Shown piece by piece: positions 55,740 through 64,000 of a stretch of 64,000 nt of DNA (the first letter of the stretch is position 1; every line of letters starts with the position of its first letter). The notes under the pieces were generated by a model. That model saw only the letters and a program-made list of their open reading frames with translations. It ran no database searches and was not told where the DNA came from. The stretch comes from Forficula auricularia (Eukaryota; Arthropoda; Insecta; Dermaptera; Forficulidae): NCBI GenBank assembly GCA_024734495.1, contig JALMQS010000828.1, positions 248,001-312,000 on the forward strand, in the 5' to 3' direction. Made by a program: the position numbers and the translations under genes.

Positions 55740-55865
55740 GTTGAATGTTTATTTGGAGACACTAGACGCGAGGGTAGACACCGAGTTACGGCGACCGCCT
55801 GAGGCCCAGCGGAGGGGAAGTAAATTTATAAAGTACAGAGAGGGGAGGAGGGGAGGGAGAGCGCA
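55740..55865. other. GC-rich, purine-rich patch
   Basis: ACGCGAGGG, GTTACGGCGACCGCC and a GAGAGGGGAGGAGGGGAGGG tract stand out from the AT-rich surroundings. Could be a promoter or 5' UTR of an unseen gene, or a transposon remnant; nothing decides between these. Confidence 0.3.
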
Positions 55866-56919
55866 ATCGACCCTGCCAAATTACACATATTTAAGACTAT
55901 ATTAATTAATTAGATTAAATAATCTACAAAACATTGAAATTCTAATATAACGTTTTGAAAATATATTTTAGACACCTATAATAATTTTTAAGCTTCGTTA
56001 ATTCTTCTTGTAGAATATATTAATTTCAATAAAAATTAAAGGAAAATGGTGAAAACATTTTCAAATCTCTGTACGCTCTCTGTAAATTTTGCAGTTATAA
56101 TCGAGAGAAAAGTAAACTATCCAGCTCACTTAAAAGTGAAGCTGTTCTACTAATCAATTTAAACATAATAAACTATTTACAATAAAGCAAAACTGATCGA
56201 CCTACTGAGGTCTTAAGCCCATTAAAATTACATTGATACGGTACGATTCTCGAAGGGGTTGAAAAATAACCCCCTCTGACATAATTAAAAATAATCCGTC
56301 CCATCGGATCTAATAGATCACACCCTCTTGTGATTTTCTTAGAAAATTTAAATGTATTTTTATCGACAACTTCAATTTGGAAAAGTCATTCCTTTGCTCA
56401 CACCATTTCGGAAAATTCATTTTTGCATTAGTAGTATCCTAAGTGACCACAGACTAAATGTACAAAATTTAGAAGTGATATAGAGATTAATGGAGCTATT
56501 TTTTTTTTTTTTTTTGAACCTCCCCCTATATTATAATTAATTATGTGTGATTTAACAAAAATTTCATTTATAAGAAAAAATAATGTATGAGATTTACCCT
56601 CAGACTGTCTATATCTCATGCCAAGAAGCTTCTCCCAATTAGAATTAGAAATAAAAAAGAAAGCGATCTTATTTTATCAATGTCCTTTATCTACAATTAA
56701 ACAATATCTTTATTTTATAATAATATAATAATTTTATTCAATTAAAGCTTTTAATTATTTAATAATAAAATAATTTATTCAATACTAATACATAATATGA
56801 TAAATAAATTTGCTCTGCCCTTTGCAGCTTAGCTTGTGCCCGTGGCTGATAAATAATATAATTATTTTGATTATTTATGTCCATCGATTAAATTAATAAG
56901 TTGTTGTAGGGAAATAAGG

Positions 56920-57125
56920 ACAAGAGCTTATGAAAATATTTTTTATTTTATGCCAACGTTTCGTCAACTTTGCTGACTTACTCAGGGCTCAAACAAATTA
57001 ACTTCTTTGCATATTTGTCATTTTATAAATATGCAATATATAAAATGAACTTAATTTGTTTGAGCCCTGAGGAAGTTGACGAAATGTTAGCATAAAATAA
57101 AAAATATTTGCATAAGCTATTGTCT
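56920..57125. mobile_element. Foldback with decayed hammerhead pair
   Basis: Arms AAGAGCTTATGAAAATATT.. and the reverse meet around TTTGCATATTTG. Minus 56949-56990 has stem II GTCA/TGAC and GAAACGTTGGC, but the core is CTGAGTA; plus 57061-57095 has CTGAGGA, but stem II is deleted. Together they define an intact parental hammerhead with a GTT site. Confidence 0.6.
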
Positions 57126-57129
57126 TTAA

Positions 57130-59560
57130 ATAATATAATCTTATTCGTATATTTAATTTATCTAATTAATTAATTTATTTATTTATTTGTTACATTACAC
57201 AATCAAACACATTTAAGTAAAATATAATAAAAAATATTCCAATACTGTAGATTGAATGTACTTGATGTTTCCATAAAATATCATGTATCGAGTACTTATA
57301 AGTTAAAATATTTGAAAGATTTATTATAAATATAAGAAAGAAAAAGATCATTTATACATTATAGTTATACGAGACTGGTGTTTATTTTTATTTATTTTCT
57401 AAACAATTTTTTTGAATTTTAAAATTTAACAAAACTGGTGAACTAGTGAAAATCAGCAATCGTTTGAAGAGTTCGCCATCGGGGAACATTATTTCTTCCC
57501 TTAAGAATATGTTTATTATTTACCGATGCTGAGCGCCCTAATAAGTTGCCAATAGATTCAGAGGGTGAATTCACGCTTATCATATTGATTTTATATATTT
57601 TGTATAGATATTATCCCTATCGTGATTTTTGCCAATATTTATATTCACATAATATAAAAGAGAAAAATTGCACCAATAGTTATAAATGTTTCACTTATTT
57701 GATTTCATATAGATAATACTATTACACAACAGGGTTCTTGGATGCTGTTTTATTAATATGAATGAGACTAGGAAATTTCAATAATAATCACTTAAATAGA
57801 TTTTTCCCTTTTTTTTATTATTTATATAATGGGTATTAAAATCAAAATATAATTATTAATGTAGGTTCAGTCCGGTCCATTGATCCGAGATAGGAAGTCA
57901 CTTTCAATCTTTATAGCCCCAAGAATAACAATCTAAAAAAAATATACAAATTTAAATTAATAGAAATTAGCAAGATATTTTCATTAATTTAAGATTAACT
58001 TAAAACAATAACAATGTTGAAATTTATTTTATTTTTATTATTTACTAATTTAATGAATAAAAATATAGTATTTAATCTATTCGTTATTGGTGGATTTAAA
58101 AGAAGGTAGATTATCAAGGAGCCTACAAAAAGAGGAGATTAAAATAATACAAAGAAATTGGAGAAAAAGTAAAAAGTTTATCAAAATTCTGTAGGGTCCC
58201 CGCAAATTGTTTGTCATTTGATTTATTTTTCTTTCATCCATCGATTTGAGCTAGAAAGCTGAAATTTCGCCCAACAAATCTTTATTCTTATTTAGAAAAC
58301 CAAAAATCTCATCTGTTTTTCGTAGATGAAAAAATAATAAGCACCGGAACGAAATTTTTTGAGATTAAGTATTCAAGAAAGAAAGGTAGAAAAAACGTTT
58401 GAAACTGATTTTTCTAACGTTTCAGACATTTCTAATTCCGAGAGAGCGAAAAAATGAAAAAATTTTATGTAAGTAGGTATACACTACTTCAGTCGCCCGT
58501 CGAGATTAGCTCTCCGGGCTCAATTTTAAATTTAATATATATATATATATATATATATACATTTAGCGTAAACTCAAAAAGGATCTACTTAAAATCTTTT
58601 CGTATGACTAAAATAATAATTTTGAAATTTTTCAAATTTATTCAGTTATTAGATTTTTTTTTATTAGGTGACCAGAGGCCATCCTCTTTAAATTACATCA
58701 ACAAAATACAAAAACCTTTAATTAAAAACAAAAAAAAAAAAAAGAAATATACATAATACAAAGTTATTAAAGACCAATAATTATTTACCCAAAAGATAAA
58801 CAGAGGAGTAGTACAAAATATCGTCATTATTAGGAACTATGGGCAAATTAAATATTATTTGTACAATGATGTATATACGTATTATATTTTTCTATCAACC
58901 TCTAACAATGTTAATCGATCACTTTGGCGAAGACTGGCGTATAGCATATTCTATTAGAATGCTCGATTTAGACTACGAATAGAAATCACGAGCTATATGA
59001 AGCTAATTTTCGAAACAAGATGCAAAAATTAATAGAAGATGAATCGATTTTTATAATCTTTTAAAAATTCGCGAAACAGGTTTTCTTCCTAGGACGGAAA
59101 AATGAAGCTGAGACAAGAAATTATTCCCTCATAGCTAGTAAGTTAAGTATAGATGAAATCAAGTGTCACTACTTGATCTCGATTACCCAAGTAAATTTTA
59201 ATTAAGAAAGTAATTGATTAAATCGATAGGAATAGTTTTAGTTATAATTTTAACAGCAAAACGGGAGTCCGTGACTATGATAACGGCGAGACCCTCTTTA
59301 TTACTTTTTGTATGAATTAGTGGTGATGATCAGAGATGAGCCCACATGCTCTTATGACGTGTTTGTTTGAATATAGAAGGACAGATTGGCGAAACAGGTT
59401 TTCTACCCAGGACATAGACATAGGTAGGAGTGAGCTTTTGTTTGGTAATTTCCCGATCTGATCGGTAAATAACCAACTCAGATGCGATTAACATGGCTAA
59501 TTTCGTTATCTTTATAATATAAATTAGTACTACTATATATATATATATATAAATAAGTAG
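57130..59560. other. AT-rich DNA, possibly CRAL-TRIO 3' intron or intergenic
   Basis: No exon recognised. AT dinucleotide runs at about 58530-58559 and 59532-59552; a dispersed non-coding repeat at 58200-58440. Confidence 0.45.
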
Positions 59561-59569
59561 ATTGTGTAC

Positions 59570-59731
59570 CTTGACAAAAAGCTCAAATTCAGAAAGATAT
59601 TCATGCAATTTTGGGCCTGTGCATTTCGGATATTCGAGCTCACCACCCAGCCAGGTGGGCAAATGAGCAGGGGAGAAAAATTTCAACAAGGATTCTCTGC
59701 CCTCTCCAGTAATTGGTCCATGGAAATGCAG
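59570..59731 (-). CDS. CRAL-TRIO exon: LP..LGG region
   Basis: Acceptor TTTGTTGCAG|CTGCAT, donor TGTCAAG|GTACAC; 162 bp, 54 codons. Encodes [34 protein letters not shown] and ending FELFVK. The canonical aromatic before GG is Leu here. Confidence 0.92.
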
Positions 59732-62700
59732 CTGCAACAAAGACTTTCAAATTAATACTTTTGAAGAATTTTTAAACAAATAAATAGAATGAAATATGTG
59801 TGTTTATCTTTGTTTGGATTAAATTCGCATGTATTTTTTTTCAGGTAAATCAAAACATAAATAATATAATTACGAGGTTTTGCCTCCTTTGACTTTTTCA
59901 AGCTCTTTATCTCTTGTAATCGTTCATAAATTAATATAAGCACTTAAATCATGTAGTTCAATTTTAGATGAATAAAAAATATGGAGACGAAACTTGCTAA
60001 TTAAATTAACTCTGTTTTGATTAACCTGAGGTTTAAAATATCTGCAAATCCATATTTATAATAAAATAATATGACTACAAACACATGACTTTACCAGTGG
60101 ATTAAATAACCCCGCCCCCATATACCGCGGACGGCGAGAATTGTGGGAACACACATATTCATTTTTTGGTAAATTAAAATTGAATATTCACCCTTTTCCT
60201 TAAACGTTCATTAATAAATGGCTTAAAGATGGCAAAAGCCACATTAAAAAGTTTCGATTGGTTGACAACATGAATGGCATGAAGACGAGTCGGTAAACAT
60301 TCCTAAAACAAATTAAAAACAATTTAAAAATATATAAAGATATATAGTTTTTATTTAATTTCCTAATTTAATCAAATAAGTAAAGCATGAAGGAATGTAA
60401 TAAAATCAAGTCATTATAATTTATCAATTGTAGAAAAACATTTACATGACCGCTACGCTTTTCGCATATATTAGTGATTTAGCAGTTTTTTAATCAGCGA
60501 ACGGATTGAGCTAGAAACTAAAAGATAAAACAGTTTCTCAATTTCGTCAAATTTCAGCTAATTAGCTAAAACATTCAAGAGAGGCCTATCTAACAATTCG
60601 ATTTTTGCTGACTTTTCATTTATAAGTCCTGAAGCTAGAAAATCCGAAATTAAATAAGTTTTGAAAATACAAATATTTTGACACTATAAATTTTATTTGG
60701 TGAGGTGCGATAAATTATTTTAACAATTTTTTTACATAACATATCTCTATAGATTCGTGAATATTAAAAGAATAAGCAAATAAAATGTCATCATTAAATG
60801 ATAAATTGTAGGAGCTACGAGGCTGTGATAGACTGGCATCTAACTCAAATACTTCGTTCTTATTAGCTACGAAGCTTTTTAGACAAAAGGCTGAAACAAT
60901 CAGTATAGCCAGAAGATTGTATTATAGTTTTTTTTTTTGGCTTTTCGGCCTTTCTAGCCATAAGGCAATTTACGATACTTATATATTTTTTAAAATGTGT
61001 CTCTACCCCGGGGTCATATTTTAGCCGGATACCTCAAGCCAGATTCGAACCCGGGTCCACTTGGTTAGCAGGCTGACACGCTACCACCTAGCGCTAACCC
61101 GACCCCCCATTATAGTTGTTTGAAAGTTATATATTGGTGACAATGTTGCTGGTTACAAATCAGTCAATTTTTTTAAATTTTAAAACAATTATTTTTTGGT
61201 TGTCAAATGGAGTCACAGATAAATAACTTTTTGACAACATTCATATTTTAGTGATGAAAATTACACTTTTTGAAAAAATACACGCTTAAAATTACTTGAT
61301 GTTTGGCTGTTCGGTAACGGGCCAAGAGCAAGCAGTTGAATAAGATTTTATTATAATAGCTATACCTAATATAACTAATTAAAAAGATGATAAACAATGA
61401 AAAAAAAGAAATAATTAAAGTTTTGCAAAGTTATTCAACCATTTTTAGACTATAAACGGTTATAAAAAGCCAATCCGAAAGTCGCATTTGGATTTTATTT
61501 TGGTCGCGATACTGTATGGAATATTTTATGATGGGCAAAGGGCTTATAATTAAGGGATCAAGAGAAGCATAAAGAGACAATGTGAATTTTATGATTCTAA
61601 ATTCATAGTGAGAGAGCCGTCTAGATAAGTCTTCATTTAAGATTGAAAAAAAACATGTTCTATTTGGAAACTTCCAGGTTTTAGCTGAAGTAAAGATATT
61701 TCCGATGGGTTAAATCGAGGGAGAAAAAGGATTTCACAGAAGAGGATAAGGGAAAGTCGTGTGGTGCACAGACTTGTTTTTTAACACGTTTTTATTAGCT
61801 TGACCTGTATGTATGTATGTATGTATGTATCAATGTGACGGAATCTTTCAATCTAATTTTCACAACCTTCAAGGCGTCTGATTAAATTGAATATTTGCAT
61901 ACGTATTAAGAACCGATGACAATACAATAATTTTAAACAATCGAGCTGCAAAAAATTAACAGGGGGAGGGCAAAATTTTGAAATTATAGCCCACTTTGTT
62001 CTAAACTCAAGCAAAATTTGTATACATCATCTATGGGCCCCCAGAAGTGTAAAAAATACACAAATTAACCAGAGGGAGTGGCGAAATTTTGAAATTATAG
62101 CCCCCTTTCATCCAAACTCAACCAAAATTTGTATACATTATGTCGTGGGTCCCCAGAAGGGTAAAAATACAGAAAATTAACAAAAGTGAGGGAAATTGGG
62201 AAAATATACTAGACTCTTGTCAAATTTAGTTTTAGTTTAGCGATGCACGCGTGGAATTGTACCCATTTTAAGACTAAAAAGTAAAAAAATAAATTATAGT
62301 TTAAAAAAACTAAAAAACACGCTTTTGTCAGTAATGCACTAAAAAGTATAAAATAATGTACCTAAAGACTTTAAATAGTTATGTCCAATAACTAAGTCAA
62401 AAAGCGTGGGGCGCTTCTTTGAGAAGCCTGTAGGTAGTTTTAATTAATTTCGACAAAGTGCCCCACACCTTTTTGACTTAGTTATTGGACATAAAAAAGT
62501 TTTTAGGTACATTATTTTATACTTTTTAGTGGATTACTGACAAAAGCAAAAGGCGGGGTCAGATAGGCTAGGCGGTAGCGTGACAGCGAGCTAACCAGGG
62601 GACCCGGGTTCGAATCCGGCTCGAGGCATCCAGCTAAAATCTGACCCCGGGGGTAGAGACAAATTTGAAAAAAATATAACTAGTATCGTAATTAGGCTTA

Positions 62701-63717
62701 TGGCTAGAAAGGCCGAAAAGCCAAAAAAAAAAAAAACTGTCAAAAGCGTATTTTTAGTTTTTCAAACTATAATTTTTTTAAGTCGAGACATTGATAAAAA
62801 TTTTCGCAATCCTCGAACATTTCTTCAAACTTTTTTTACTTTATCCAATGCAAAGCATGGGTAAAGTATTGTAATCGGTCTCGTGGCAAGCGCGACTTCA
62901 AAGGGTCCTCAGGTAAAGACTACGGAACCGATGGTCTCAATTAAAGTCACAAATTGTAGTATTCATTTAGGTTGAATTTTAACACGTGACGGTTTTGCCA
63001 AAAATTACATTGGGGTCTCGTCCGTCAGAGGCCAAAAAGTGCCATTTTTTCAGGAAGTTCGTGCGGATGGATGGATGTGTGTTATCGTTTTTTTCGTCCA
63101 CGATTTTTTCCACACCGTTGCACCGATTGAAATGAAATTGAAAACCTACCATTCTTTTAACAAAATGAAGCGTTGATTAGTTTTTAGTACATATCGGCCC
63201 ACAAACATTAGTACTTTATTTCAGTACTTTTTTAGTTTTTTCTAAATATTTTGAAAATGACTAAACCAATTTTGATGAAATTTAATATTTTAATTAAGTG
63301 CCTTGGGAACTACACAAGAGGTCATATAAAGTTTTTGGAAAATTATATTTTAAAATACTTTACCCTAGAATAAGATAGTACTTACATTGGATAATGTTTA
63401 GCAACGATCCGTTGCAGTTTATTTTTTTTTAAATACCAAAATACGTAAATCAAACTCGTTTAAAATAAAAAGATATCTAAGAAAATTATAAATTTTTAAT
63501 TGAGCACCTGAATGAAGTCAATGGTCGCTTTTGCAAAGGATGGCGACAAAGCATAGATGTGTTGAAATGATAATCCTTCCATATTGAAAATGATGACGCC
63601 GCCGGCAACTTGTGTTTTAGGCTCGAATGAGGCGATATCAATTAAAAGCGTTGTTCCACGGATAATTTCCCAGGCGGTACAATTCGACGGCTGCCAGTTT
63701 CCTTTTAACATCATCAT
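59570..63717 (-). CDS. CRAL-TRIO domain lipid-binding protein (three exons)
   Basis: Small hydrophobic-ligand carrier of the SEC14/CRAL-TRIO family (alpha-tocopherol transfer protein, clavesin, retinaldehyde-binding type). Joined exons read [83 protein letters not shown] and [11 protein letters not shown]. These are the typical P/G..W.P, DMEGLS..H, IQ..YP.R...IH.VN.P..F and LP..YGG blocks in order. Exon joins are in phase. The N-terminal CRAL-TRIO-N region and the first strands lie upstream (beyond the window or in unrecognised exons), and the C-terminal tail exon below 59570 was not found. Introns hold a SINE, a foldback with another SINE, and a HINE-like copy. Confidence 0.9.
60192..60302 (-). 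CDS. CRAL-TRIO exon: central
   Basis: Acceptor TTTGTTTTAG|GAATG, donor AAAAGG|GTGAAT; 111 bp, 37 codons. Encodes [20 protein letters not shown] through FINERLRKR. Confidence 0.92.
60930..61108 (-). mobile_element. tRNA-derived SINE, copy 3
   Basis: Full-length reverse copy with poly-T at the left, flanked by an exact 9-bp duplication ATTATAGTT (60921-60929 and 61109-61117). In a CRAL-TRIO intron. Confidence 0.9.
61806..61832. repeat. (TGTA)n microsatellite
   Basis: TGTATGTATGTATGTATGTA run. Confidence 0.9.
61965..62205. repeat. Tandem repeat, about 120-bp period
   Basis: Two units with AATTTTGAAATTATAGCCC, AAACTCAA(G/C)CAAAATTTG and CCCCAGAAG(T/G)GTAAAAA; a third, single unit is at about 40640-40740. 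Confidence 0.8.
62290..62780. mobile_element. Foldback element interrupted by a SINE
   Basis: Arms TATAGTTTAAAAAAACTAAA..GTCCAATAACTAAGTCAAAA and their complements meet at about 62435. The SINE at 62552-62735 splits the right arm. Confidence 0.8.
62552..62735 (+). mobile_element. tRNA-derived SINE, copy 4
   Basis: Full length with A tail, flanked by ACTGACAAAAGC (62536-62547) and ACTGTCAAAAGC (62736-62747), a 12-bp duplication with one mismatch. The B box is GGGTTCGAATCC. Confidence 0.9.
62834..63424 (+). mobile_element. Helentron/HINE-like element, copy 3 (no array)
   Basis: Cleanest copy: ACTTTATCCAATG at the 5' end (about 62839) is inverted near the 3' end as CATTGGATAATGT, followed by the hairpin GCAACG-ATC-CGTTGC (63401-63415). 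A short GGATGGATGG tract lies at about 63066. About 590 bp; it shows the element without the 118-bp minisatellite. In a CRAL-TRIO intron. Confidence 0.6.
63508..63717 (-). CDS. CRAL-TRIO exon: lipid-pocket strands
   Basis: Encodes [20 protein letters not shown] through [10 protein letters not shown]. Donor ATTCAG|GTGCTC (GT 63507-63506). The upstream boundary is uncertain: the only AG is at 63703-63702 (TTAAAAG|GAAAC), but family similarity (MMLKGNW) seems to extend a few codons beyond it to about 63717. Confidence 0.88.
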
Positions 63718-63829
63718 ATTAAGATTGGAGATGTGATGTTTTGGTAGTTAGTTGTTTATCACAAAAAAAGTTTCATCTGAAAACCACCTAGATAAAACAT
63801 TTTTATGACATATTCTCTCATTAGAATAC

Positions 63830-63905
63830 ACCAATACCTCACTTTGCGTCGGGGTTACGTTCCAAAAAACACGACGCAAATTGAAACGACGCAAAGTGAA
63901 TTAAG
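63830..63905. repeat. Short inverted repeat, possible transposon end
   Basis: ACCTCACTTTGCGTCG and CGACGCAAAGTGAATT enclose GGGGTTACGTTCC; such GTTACGTTCC-type sequences flank some DNA transposons. No partner end is in the window. Confidence 0.4.
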
Positions 63906-64000
63906 ATTTTCTATAGCAAACCATGTAAAGATCGAAGATAGGTTCCAGGGTTACGAAAATACTACTTTTTAAAAAGAAAATTTAACAAAGTAAACATTTA

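Larger units (their letters stand above)
53600..56915. other. Sparse AT-rich DNA
   Basis: No supported gene. Contains an 87-codon open frame (54544-54807), a perfect hairpin (55416-55455) and a GC-rich patch (55740-55865), listed separately, and a poly-T run near 56500. Confidence 0.5.

Noticed and set aside
59330..59569. Extension of the CRAL-TRIO frame past the donor
   Set aside because: The sequence becomes Tyr/Ile from an AT microsatellite directly after a good GT donor, so it is intron.

Overview
The window is a strongly AT-rich piece of an animal nuclear genome. Coding sequence is split into short exons with GT/AG splice sites, all three recognisable host genes lie on the minus strand, and most of the rest is nested transposable-element DNA. 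The zinc-transporter and CRAL-TRIO exons, an I-type LINE and a Tc1/mariner-type derivative fit an arthropod; a copepod crustacean is my guess from repeat style and is not proven. There is no bacterial gene organisation, no operon and no CRISPR array. HOST GENES: (1) one exon of an NT5DC-type HAD-family 5'-nucleotidase at 9535-9710; (2) a SLC30/ZnT zinc transporter with seven consecutive exons between 37477 and 27618, complete from the N-terminal cytosolic region to the stop codon but lacking the start-codon exon; (3) three exons of a CRAL-TRIO lipid-binding protein (alpha-tocopherol-transfer/clavesin type) between about 63701 and 59570, lacking both ends. MOBILE DNA: a nearly intact I-clade LINE (44225-49735, minus) has a gag-like ORF1, an endonuclease/reverse-transcriptase ORF2 and an RNase H domain displaced by one frameshift. 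Decayed LINE pieces lie at 3868-5470, 13187-13565, 16025-16120 and 23390-24140. There is an internally deleted Tc1/mariner-type element at 32433-32993, a hAT-type element at 52732-53581, several hAT-like MITEs with 8-bp target duplications, four copies of a tRNA-derived SINE, three copies of a Helentron/HINE-like element that in two cases carry approximately 118-bp tandem arrays, and many foldback (head-to-head inverted) elements. MOST INTERESTING: at least a dozen hammerhead-ribozyme-like motifs (CTGANGA, stem II, GAAA, then GTC or GTT) are scattered through the window in several unrelated repeat families. Their helix III is minimal and self-complementary (ACGT or ACTATAGT), as expected for small hammerheads that act as dimers. 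They often sit in pairs at the apex of head-to-head inverted repeats, one ribozyme per strand. This suggests non-autonomous Penelope-like or retrozyme-like retroelements. LAYOUT: 1-9500 repeats, including two HINE-like copies; 9535-9710 NT5DC exon; 9720-27600 repeat-rich intergenic DNA; 27618-37477 ZnT gene with transposons in its introns; 38000-43000 SINEs and foldbacks; 43130-52410 a diverged foldback array interrupted by the LINE; 52732-53581 hAT element; 53600-59560 sparse AT-rich DNA; 59570-63717 CRAL-TRIO gene with SINEs, a foldback and a HINE-like copy in its introns. The host genes show no functional link to one another.
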